A stretch of DNA of 6,919 nt from Verrucomicrobiota bacterium (GTDB lineage: Bacteria > Verrucomicrobiota > Kiritimatiellia > Kiritimatiellales > Tichowtungiaceae). Position 1 is the first letter of the stretch, and each line of letters opens with the position of its first letter. Below are positions 1 through 5,903 of this stretch, piece after piece. The stretch covers positions 1 to 6,919 of the forward strand of contig JAUXCB010000079.1 in the NCBI GenBank assembly GCA_030619095.1, in the 5' to 3' direction. Both the position numbers and the translations under genes were made by a program. The notes beneath the pieces were generated by a model that worked only from the letters and a program-made list of their open reading frames with translations, did not search any database and was not told the DNA's origin.

Positions 1-282
1 CATCTTGCGGTTGAGCTTAATGTCACATTTGTTCAGCCCGTCGATGAAGCGGCTGTAGTTGATGCCATCCATGCGGCAGGCGGCGTTGATGCGTACGGTC
101 CACAGACGGCGGAAGTCGCGCTTCTTGTGCTTGCGGTGTACGTAGGCCATGGCCTGCGCGCGGTCGACCGCTTCGGTTGCTGTGCGGAAAAGTTTACTGC
201 GTGAGCCGGTGAAACCTTTGGCAAGTTTGAGGCGGCTGTTTCTTCTGCGGCGCGAGGCCGGTCCGTTGGTTGATCTTGGCAT
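1..282 (-). CDS. rplT: 50S ribosomal protein L20, 3'-truncated by window edge
   Basis: L20 binds 23S rRNA early in assembly of the large ribosomal subunit and in many bacteria also represses its own operon. Reading the minus strand from ATG at 282 gives 94 codons with no stop before the edge. The usual length is about 117-120 residues, so roughly 25 C-terminal residues lie outside. The family signature is clear: an N-terminal MPRSTN start followed by a very basic arm, then LKLAKGFTGSRSKLFR, the KKRDFRRLWTVRINAA core, and YSRFIDGLNK near the cut. The start is supported by a TGGAG ribosome-binding site about 10 bases upstream and by the position 17 bases after the rpmI stop. The two genes are almost certainly co-transcribed. 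Confidence 0.96.
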   Translation of the reverse strand, partial: MPRSTNGPASRRRRNSRLKLAKGFTGSRSKLFRTATEAVDRAQAMAYVHRKHKKRDFRRLWTVRINAACRMDGINYSRFIDGLNKCDIKLNRKM

Positions 283-299
283 GGTTCAATCTCCAGAAA

Positions 300-488
300 T
301 TAGATGAATGGGACAATACGCTTCATATCCGCCTTGTCGACGATATCGGAGCTGCGCAATGCACGTTTTTGTTTACGACTCTTATTGGTCAAGATGTGGC
401 TTCCACCCATGTGGTTCCGTTTTAGTTTGCCGGTTCCGGTTTTCTTAAACCGCTTGGCCGCACACTTTTTGGTCTTCATTTTAGGCAT
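300..488 (-). CDS. rpmI: 50S ribosomal protein L35
   Basis: L35 is a small, basic structural protein of the large ribosomal subunit. The 62-residue product has the family's normal length. It shows the typical N-terminus MPKMKTKKCAAKRFKKTGTG, the central HMGGSHILTNKSRKQKR segment and a DxxxMKRIVPFI-type C-terminus. It precedes rplT by 17 bases on the same strand, the conserved rpmI-rplT order. The ribosome-binding site is weak (a GAG about 13 bases before the ATG). The gene normally found upstream in this cluster, infC (initiation factor IF-3), is absent here; the next gene is divergent. Confidence 0.97.
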   Translation of the reverse strand: MPKMKTKKCAAKRFKKTGTGKLKRNHMGGSHILTNKSRKQKRALRSSDIVDKADMKRIVPFI

Positions 489-778
489 AATAACACCGCT
501 CGTTGCTTGAATTTATTCATATACGAAATCGTAGGATTGCGTAAAAGAGGAGTGTTTATAGGTGAACCCCTCCGGCAAGTCTAGTCCTTTTTTGCAGACT
601 TTTTACCCCCATGCCCATGGCGTTCTCCTGCGGCTTTACGAAGTGATTAGTGACTTTTATAGTTTCAATCCGCGCGGGGTTTATATAAATCTCCTTTTCT
701 TATTTTTCATAACGCTCGTGGAAGGGGTTCATCCTTATCCATCAGTTGACCGGATAGGGAGGCGGGAGATTCAGGACC
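489..778. other. Divergent intergenic region between rpmI and the VTC operon
   Basis: This 290-base stretch separates the start codons of rpmI (minus) and the VTC-domain gene (plus), so it should hold the promoters of both. A plausible minus-strand promoter is listed separately. On the plus side the AT-rich segment around 681-711, with TATAAA at 684-689, is the best candidate for a -10 element. No convincing -35 hexamer sits 16-18 bases before it. An imperfect inverted repeat, AGGGGTTCA plus flanks, occurs at 561-573 (minus sense) and 721-733 (plus sense). I see no RNA gene, insertion sequence or rho-independent terminator here. Confidence 0.6.
555..583 (-). promoter_or_regulatory. Candidate sigma-70-type promoter for rpmI-rplT
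   Basis: On the minus strand TAGACT (578-583, four of six matches to TTGACA) and TATAAA (555-560, five of six matches to TATAAT) are separated by 17 bases, the optimal spacing. Transcription would begin near 548, leaving a leader of about 60 bases before the rpmI start. Such a leader could carry an L20-dependent control site, as known in other phyla, but I could not identify one. Matches of this quality occur by chance in AT-rich DNA. Confidence 0.35.
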
Positions 779-1594
779 ATGCAGACGGATGCCAAAAGAC
801 TGAGAAAGAAACTTCAGCGGCAAAGTGAATTCAACCGCCATGAGGCCAAGTATATCATCCACCCGTCGCTGGTGCCCAAAATTCGTAAATTTATCGCGCC
901 TTTCTGTGTCGATGATCCGAACGCGGCGGGGAATCCTCCGGAATATGTGGTCACCACCTTGCAGCTCGATTCCGCCGCGCTGGACCTGCACTATGCGAAG
1001 GAGAACGAAGCGATCAACCGGTTCAAAATGCGCATCCGCTCCTACGACAAGCCGGGTTGCCCCCGTTTCCTGGAGATCAAAAGAAAGATCAAGGGAACCA
1101 TTGCCAAGAGCCGCGTGATGATTCCGCACGATGAATACACCGCGGATCTGTTCACCGGGGAGCGCCGTCCCCTGTTCCGCTCCAAGGCCGACGAGATGAA
1201 TTTCTACAATTTCCTGCGTTTGCGCGACGAGCTTGACCTGAAGCCCGTTGTTTTCATCCGCTACCATCGGGAATCCTATATGGGAGCCAACGAAGCCTAC
1301 TCGCGCCTGACCTTTGATCGGCGCATGTGCTATCGCCGCACGAATTCCTTTGCTTTTCCGGAGGAAGGCGATCGATTCCGCTCCATGGATTCACCCGTCG
1401 CCCTGAACCGCCCGTTTTCCGGTGTTATACTCGAGCTAAAAACCTATAGCGACGCCCCGCAATGGATGAGCGAGCTTACGGAGCGCTTTAGCTTGAATCG
1501 AACGGGTTTTTGTAAATATTCAGCGGCCATGAGGCTGGAGTCGCTATTTTACGGCTCGACCTATTCGGATGCCTCGGATATGTGTATGGACTAG
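779..1594 (+). CDS. VTC-domain polyphosphate polymerase family protein
   Basis: This 271-residue protein is essentially a single VTC domain, the triphosphate-tunnel fold whose yeast member Vtc4 polymerises polyphosphate from ATP. Family hallmarks appear in order: RHEAKY at 20-25, YVVTTLQLDS at 56-65, a basic strand with R81, K83, R85 and R87, FLEIKRK at 97-103 followed by K110 and R112, FIRYHRESY at 159-167, ILELK at 217-221 and FCKYSAAM at 244-251. By eye, R85/R87, K101, R161, E219 and K246 fall where Vtc4 has its tunnel-lining basic and metal-binding residues. There is no SPX domain and no membrane segment, so the protein should be cytosolic and not SPX-regulated. GGGAG ends 10 bases before the ATG. 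It is the first gene of a four-gene operon, 44 bases before the DUF4956 gene. Polyphosphate synthesis is inferred; another triphosphate-tunnel activity is possible. Confidence 0.87.
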   Translation: MQTDAKRLRKKLQRQSEFNRHEAKYIIHPSLVPKIRKFIAPFCVDDPNAAGNPPEYVVTTLQLDSAALDLHYAKENEAINRFKMRIRSYDKPGCPRFLEIKRKIKGTIAKSRVMIPHDEYTADLFTGERRPLFRSKADEMNFYNFLRLRDELDLKPVVFIRYHRESYMGANEAYSRLTFDRRMCYRRTNSFAFPEEGDRFRSMDSPVALNRPFSGVILELKTYSDAPQWMSELTERFSLNRTGFCKYSAAMRLESLFYGSTYSDASDMCMD

Positions 1595-1638
1595 CTGTGG
1601 GCAGAATTTATTGGGATGCAAACAAGGAATAACGAGAT

Positions 1639-2325
1639 ATGAATGAGTTTATGCAGGCCTTTGGCCCCTCCCAGATTTTGGGATTGGAACAGATTATATG
1701 CGCGTTGCTTGCCAGCTTCGTTTTGTCGATTGCGCTGGCTTCGGTCTATAGATGGACCTATCAGGGTCTTTCGTATTCGCGCTCGTTTGTCCACACGCTG
1801 GTGCTCGCCTCCATCGTGACCGCGATCTTGATCATGGCAATCGGCAACAACCTCGCCCGGGGCCTCGGGATTCTCGGAACGCTGGCGATCGTCCGTTTCC
1901 GCACCCCGATCCGAGACCCGCGCGACATTATCTTTCTGTTCGCCTGCCTGGCCATCGGCATTGCCTGCGGTGCTAGCGTCTTCCATATCGCCATTATCGG
2001 AACCCTCTTTTTCTGTCTGGTTGCGGTGTATCTGCACCGATCGCCCTTTGCCTCGCTACGGGTCTACGAGGGCTTGCTGCACTTTACCCTGCCGTCCGGG
2101 AGTGATGGGACGCTCGATAAATTGCAGAAGGATCTTTTGCTGTACTGCTCCTCGATTGTGCTGGTGGCGATGCGCGAATCCTCGCAGGGTGAGGCCATTG
2201 AATATTCCTACCAGATTCGCCTGACCGATCCGACCTATCAGGCCGAATTGCTTGAAACCGTGGTGAAAACAGAGGCGGTGACGGATGCCAACCTGTTGAT
2301 GCACCGCGCAACGGTGGAGATTTAA
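1639..2325 (+). CDS. DUF4956 family integral membrane protein
   Basis: This 228-residue protein has an N-terminal membrane domain with about four hydrophobic helices (roughly residues 16-37, 50-69, 97-112 and 113-132) and a soluble C-terminal part from about 135. Between the second and third helices lies the DUF4956 signature: GLGILGTLAIVRFRTPIRDP (75-94) followed by RD. Its arginines R86, R88, R92 and R95 cluster near the membrane. The C-terminal domain reads like a small alpha/beta, ferredoxin/ACT-like fold, with a YSYQIRLTD strand at 189-197 and a final helix-strand pair. That fold reading is inference. AAGGAA lies nine bases before the ATG, and the stop is two bases before the HlyD-type gene. 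The biochemical role of DUF4956 is not established. Its pairing here with a VTC enzyme suggests it anchors the enzyme or conducts its product across the inner membrane. Confidence 0.85.
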   Translation: MNEFMQAFGPSQILGLEQIICALLASFVLSIALASVYRWTYQGLSYSRSFVHTLVLASIVTAILIMAIGNNLARGLGILGTLAIVRFRTPIRDPRDIIFLFACLAIGIACGASVFHIAIIGTLFFCLVAVYLHRSPFASLRVYEGLLHFTLPSGSDGTLDKLQKDLLLYCSSIVLVAMRESSQGEAIEYSYQIRLTDPTYQAELLETVVKTEAVTDANLLMHRATVEI

Positions 2326-2327
2326 CC

Positions 2328-3467
2328 ATGGCGATACGAAACACTCCTAGAAAAACAATGGTCAACCGGCATGTGATGCTGAGCCGCATCAAGTCCCGCT
2401 GGTCTTTTTTTGCGTGGTTGCTGGCGGCGCTACTTGCGGTGGTGATCTATTTTCACGGCGGACAGTTCGGCGGCATGCGGGGCTCCGTGTTTACCCGCAT
2501 CGAGACCGCCGCCCCATTGACCGGCGGACGATTGGAGGGTTTGTTTGTCGATGTGGGCGACCTTGTGAAAAAAGGGGATCTGCTCGCGCAAATGGATACG
2601 TCGGTGATCGAAGCGGAAAAAGCGCTGGCCGAGGCGCAGATGCGCATTATGGCCTCCGAAGTAAAATCGGAGGCCGTCCAGAACCTGCGCCGTTTTGATG
2701 CCTCCATTATCCGCCTCGAGTCGGAGCTTCGAGATCTACGCATCAAGCAGATGGAGGCCAAAGGCGCATTATCGGCGTTGCGTCCCGAGTTCGAGCGGCT
2801 GACCAAGCTCTTTGAATCAAAGTTGGTCGATGAGCAGGAGCTGATGCCGGTGCGCATGAAAATTCAGGAGCTTGAGGCCATCACGAAGGATTATCCGGCC
2901 ACGATCGGGCAGATCGAGGCCTCGCTCAAAGAGGCCCGGAAACAAAAGGATACGATCGCGCAGCAGAGTAAGTCTGCCGTGGAATTGATCGAGCAGGAGA
3001 TGGCCGGGCAGGTGCGACTGCTCGATGTGCAGATCGGGGCCTGCAAACTGCGGGCGCTCGAGGATGGCACCGTTTCGCGCATCTACTACTATCCCGGCAA
3101 CATGGTTCCCGATGGCAAAACCGTGCTTTCGACGGTGGTGGCCTCTGAGCCGAGGGTGATAGGGTTTCTCTCCGAATACAATGCGCGCGACGTGAAAGTG
3201 GGTATGAAGGCCTATCTAACCACCGTTTCGGGGTATGGGCCGGTGATCAATGCCGAAGTGGTGGCGCTGACTCCGGAAATCTACAGTTTGCCCGCACGGG
3301 TGAGCCCCATCTCGTCACAGGCGTCCCGCGGACGGCGCGTGATTTTAAAGATCGAGGACGATTGCAACCTGCTACCCGGTGAAGGCGTGGAGATCCACTT
3401 CCGCCGTCCGTGGACCACCCGGCTGATCTGGAGTATTTTTGGTGAAAAGGACAAGGAGGAACCATGA
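2328..3467 (+). CDS. HlyD-family periplasmic adaptor (membrane fusion protein)
   Basis: HlyD-type adaptors bridge an inner-membrane exporter and an outer-membrane channel. The 379-residue product has a basic cytosolic N-terminus, one membrane anchor at about 25-42 and then a split lipoyl domain. Its first half is around 60-91, including GGRLEGLFVDVGDLVKKGD at 66-84. Its second half is around 240-270, including EDGTVSRIYYYPGN at 245-258. Between them (about 92-235) is a long heptad-rich, charged alpha-helical hairpin. A beta-barrel-like part follows (about 273-360), with the GMKAYLTT stretch at 292-299 typical of the family. The start has GGTGGAGA seven bases upstream and lies two bases after the DUF4956 stop; the end overlaps the next gene by four bases. 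No ABC, RND or MFS partner is encoded beside it, so its inner-membrane partner may be the DUF4956 protein. Confidence 0.9.
   Translation: MAIRNTPRKTMVNRHVMLSRIKSRWSFFAWLLAALLAVVIYFHGGQFGGMRGSVFTRIETAAPLTGGRLEGLFVDVGDLVKKGDLLAQMDTSVIEAEKALAEAQMRIMASEVKSEAVQNLRRFDASIIRLESELRDLRIKQMEAKGALSALRPEFERLTKLFESKLVDEQELMPVRMKIQELEAITKDYPATIGQIEASLKEARKQKDTIAQQSKSAVELIEQEMAGQVRLLDVQIGACKLRALEDGTVSRIYYYPGNMVPDGKTVLSTVVASEPRVIGFLSEYNARDVKVGMKAYLTTVSGYGPVINAEVVALTPEIYSLPARVSPISSQASRGRRVILKIEDDCNLLPGEGVEIHFRRPWTTRLIWSIFGEKDKEEP
3453..3460 (+). promoter_or_regulatory. Strong ribosome-binding site with ATGA stop-start overlap
   Basis: A near-perfect Shine-Dalgarno AAGGAGGA lies inside the end of the adaptor gene, three bases before the ATG of the channel gene. 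That ATG overlaps the adaptor's TGA as ATGA (3464-3467). The arrangement fixes the start of the channel gene and implies translational coupling, keeping adaptor and channel synthesis in step. Confidence 0.8.
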
Positions 3468-4747
3468 GCAGATTTGCTTTCGCTCCCCTTTTTCTGCTGC
3501 TTGTTTCCCCGTTGCAGGCCGAGGAACTGAATCTGAGCCAGATCATTGCGCTCATGGAAAGAAGCATCGACCCCCAGGCGGCTTCCGCACCAAAAGCGGA
3601 GCATCAGGGCCATGTGCTTCGGCTGGATCAGGTGGTTGCGCTGGCCACCACCAACGACGTTCGGCTGGCTCCGTATTTCTCCGCCCTCAAGCTTGCGCAA
3701 ACCCGTAGCGACGCTTCCATTCAATATAAAAACCCCGAGCTTCGCCTCGGCACCGAGCTGAACGGCGACGAGCCCGGCCAACGAGCCTCAATCCGTTTCT
3801 ACCCGCCTAACCCCTGGCAGGTCAGCGCGGAAAAGGGAGAAAACACTGCATTATTTGGAGAGGAAAACGCGGCGTATCACAGTGCGCTGCTTGAAACCAC
3901 GGTCGATGCCATATCCGCCTACCACGCGTTGCAATGCCTCGAAATGGAAAAGGGGCTCTACGATCGGCTGGTAAACATTAAGAAAGGGTTTGCCACCCGG
4001 GTGGACGAGCAGGTTTCCGCCTCGGTGGGAACGCAGGCGCAGGGTTTGCTGGCACTCTGGGAAGTGCAGGAAGCGCTGGAGAATCGCCGTAATGCCGAAA
4101 TTCAGGCCGAACAGCTCAAGCAGTCGCTGGCGGCGTTGACCGGGCAGGCGGCGGACCTCTTCACGCTCGTGCCGCTGATGGCGAACGATTCCTTTACGCG
4201 GATTGATCCCGAGGAATCCACCCAGATCGCGATGGGGTATCGTCCTCAGCTACAGTTGCTGCGGGCACAACGTGCGGCGGCCGATGCCCGGTTGCGGGGT
4301 GCCAAGGCGGCGGGGGTGCCATGGATTAACTTTGTCGAGCTGGGCTATCGAACCCGCTCGGATCGCTGGGAGCTGGAGGCCGGGTTCGAATTGCCCTTCT
4401 TTACCCTCGGTGGAACGGATAAAATGCTGACCTACGAGGAGCTCTCCCTGCGCAATATTCAAATTGAAATGCAGGAACAGCGGCTTCGGTTCGAGGTGGG
4501 AACCGCCGTGAAAGCTTATAACGTCGCTGTGACCGAATGGACGCAGTTACAGGGCCGGCAACTCGTGCTGGTGACCAAAACCCGCGCCTATCTGGATCGT
4601 ACAACCGACACCGACCCGCAACGCATGCAGGAGCGGGTGTCACTCGAAGAGAAGCTTATCCGCGCCGAATTCAAGATGCTCGATATTCGCCGGCGAATCA
4701 ATCAGGCGCTCCTCGAACTCATCTCCATGATCGGCCAACCGATCTAA
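3464..4747 (+). CDS. TolC-family outer membrane efflux/channel protein
   Basis: TolC-type proteins form trimeric outer-membrane barrels extended by a periplasmic alpha-helical tunnel. The 427-residue product starts with a Sec signal peptide: short basic start, hydrophobic core at 5-15 and probable cleavage after LQA at 19. The family's two-repeat layout follows: long helices at about 132-228, strand-rich segments at about 286-316, and helices again at about 320-420. The ALLETTVDAISAYHAL stretch (141-156) and the matching C-terminal region VGTAVKAYNVAVTEW (345-359) are typical. An N-terminal family motif is present twice (residues 22-30 and 52-60), which is unusual. It overlaps the adaptor gene by four bases and closes the operon. 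It presumably provides the outer-membrane exit for whatever the upstream proteins deliver. A TolC-family assignment is solid; the substrate is unknown. Confidence 0.88.
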   Translation: MSRFAFAPLFLLLVSPLQAEELNLSQIIALMERSIDPQAASAPKAEHQGHVLRLDQVVALATTNDVRLAPYFSALKLAQTRSDASIQYKNPELRLGTELNGDEPGQRASIRFYPPNPWQVSAEKGENTALFGEENAAYHSALLETTVDAISAYHALQCLEMEKGLYDRLVNIKKGFATRVDEQVSASVGTQAQGLLALWEVQEALENRRNAEIQAEQLKQSLAALTGQAADLFTLVPLMANDSFTRIDPEESTQIAMGYRPQLQLLRAQRAAADARLRGAKAAGVPWINFVELGYRTRSDRWELEAGFELPFFTLGGTDKMLTYEELSLRNIQIEMQEQRLRFEVGTAVKAYNVAVTEWTQLQGRQLVLVTKTRAYLDRTTDTDPQRMQERVSLEEKLIRAEFKMLDIRRRINQALLELISMIGQPI

Positions 4748-4748
4748 A

Positions 4749-5690
4749 CTAGATTCCGAGTCCGTGGCCAAACACCGCCTTGGTGCGCACCATAACTCCG
4801 TCTTCGGCGCGAGTCACACGACTCCCGGGCGGCGTGCTCTGCATCAGGAAGACGTTGCCGGCCACGACGGTACCCTTGCCGATCACGGTGTTTCCACCGA
4901 GGATGGTGCTATTGGCGTAGACGATGACGCCGTCCTCGACAGTCGGGTGCCGCTGGATATGTTTAATGGGTCGGCCATGCTCGTCGAGCGGGAAGCTTTT
5001 AGCCCCGAGGGTCACACCCTGATAGAGCTTGACGTTATTACCAATGTGGCAGGTTTCGCCGATGACGACCCCGGTTCCGTGGTCGATGAAGAATCCTTTG
5101 CCGATGGTGGCGCCGGGGTGGATGTCGATTCCGGTGCGCGAGTGGGTCCATTCGTTCATCATGCGGGGGATCAGCGGGACATCGAGCGTATAGAGTTCGT
5201 GGGCAATGCGGTGTGAAGTGATGGCCACAAGGCCGGGATAGGCCAGCTTGACTTCGGCATAGCTTAGCGCTGCCGGGTCGCCTTGATACGCGGCCTTGAC
5301 GTCTTCGATCAAGAGTTTCCGGAGGGCAGGGATGGTGGAAATAAATTGATTGATGATTTCGACCGACGCCTCGCGGAGGTTGTCGATGGGCGGGTTCTTT
5401 TCATGCAGGTCGGCTGCACCCATCCAACGGAAGGGCAGGGCTTTTTCGGTTTCCACTTGTAGGAATTCCACCGCGTTTTCAAGCTGATGAACGAAGAAAT
5501 TCTGAAAGTCGGCCGGTTCGGGAATATGCCGACCGGGGAAAAGCACATCGGAGAGAATCCGTAGGGCTTCGGTTACCTGTTCGATTTCCGGGTGTTGCCA
5601 CAACGGACGATCCGGCAGGTCGGCCTCTTCCTGAGCATAGAGCGGAATCAGTTCCAGCGCCGTTTTTTGAATTTGTTCGTTCATTGTCAT
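4749..5690 (-). CDS. cysE: Serine O-acetyltransferase
   Basis: The enzyme transfers acetyl from acetyl-CoA to L-serine, giving O-acetylserine for cysteine synthesis in the cytosol. The 313 residues comprise an N-terminal helical SAT domain (about 1-185) and a C-terminal left-handed beta-helix of hexapeptide repeats (about 188-290). DIHPGATIGKGFFIDHGTG (189-207) matches the E. coli catalytic segment; D189 and H204 keep the 15-residue spacing of its D143/H158 pair. H248 in IQRHPTV matches the conserved GDRHP histidine. The loop before it is longer than in E. coli (about 230-247), as in the EpsC-like branch. The protein ends in GLGI; a terminal isoleucine is what docks E. coli CysE into CysK. 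ATG at 5690 is preceded by AAGGA at six bases; the ATG at 5684 is also possible. The stop is one base from the stop of the convergent channel gene. Confidence 0.93.
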   Translation of the reverse strand: MTMNEQIQKTALELIPLYAQEEADLPDRPLWQHPEIEQVTEALRILSDVLFPGRHIPEPADFQNFFVHQLENAVEFLQVETEKALPFRWMGAADLHEKNPPIDNLREASVEIINQFISTIPALRKLLIEDVKAAYQGDPAALSYAEVKLAYPGLVAITSHRIAHELYTLDVPLIPRMMNEWTHSRTGIDIHPGATIGKGFFIDHGTGVVIGETCHIGNNVKLYQGVTLGAKSFPLDEHGRPIKHIQRHPTVEDGVIVYANSTILGGNTVIGKGTVVAGNVFLMQSTPPGSRVTRAEDGVMVRTKAVFGHGLGI

Positions 5691-5903
5691 ACACCTTCCT
5701 TGATTAACCGCCCGACAAGTGTCGTGTATGCCGATGCTCCTTCCGCACTATTTGCTCGCAAAAGAAAAGGTTTAATCTGGCATGGGACTTTTGGTTCTCC
5801 ATTCTCGGGCTGTTTGATTGATAGCCTATCCCCAAATGACCCCGCCAATGGGCTGGAATCGAATGGGCTTTGGGAATCGGACCCCCTCAAGATGAAGCAA
5901 TCA
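5691..5903. other. Intergenic region upstream of the serine acetyltransferase gene
   Basis: These 213 bases separate two minus-strand genes, so a terminator for the protease gene and a promoter for the acetyltransferase gene would be expected here. Tandem stops (TAA at 5904-5906, TGA at 5901-5903) end the protease. I found only weak pairing (CCCAAA with TTTGGG across about 5837-5876 on the minus strand) and no run of T after it. I therefore do not call a terminator. A small perfect palindrome GATAG-C-CTATC sits at 5820-5830. No convincing -35/-10 pair was found. The acetyltransferase ribosome-binding site AAGGAAGG is at 5694-5701 (minus). Confidence 0.5.

Noticed and set aside
691..730. Possible Pho box upstream of the VTC operon, sought because a polyphosphate operon might respond to phosphate.
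   Set aside because: TTTTCAT near 704-710 resembles one half-site, but no second copy lies at the required 11-base spacing.
562..828. GTG-started 88-codon open frame on the plus strand with an AGAGGAG sequence nine bases upstream.
   Set aside because: It overlaps the VTC gene start by 50 bases in another frame, spans the likely promoter region and matches no family I recognise. The purine-rich site alone is not enough support.
707..1267. Long minus-strand open frame of 186 codons opposite the VTC gene.
   Set aside because: It lies wholly against a well-supported VTC-domain protein and has no recognisable domain; it is an antisense shadow.
3281..3781. Minus-strand open frame of 166 codons across the adaptor-channel junction.
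   Set aside because: Both overlapping plus-strand genes are well supported with a strong ribosome-binding site; the antisense frame shows no family features.
4764..5216. Plus-strand open frame of 150 codons opposite the serine acetyltransferase.
   Set aside because: It is antisense to the catalytic beta-helix coding region, and its residues mirror that repeat; no independent support.
5837..5876. Possible terminator hairpin downstream of the protease gene.
   Set aside because: The stem is short and interrupted, the loop is large and there is no T run after it.
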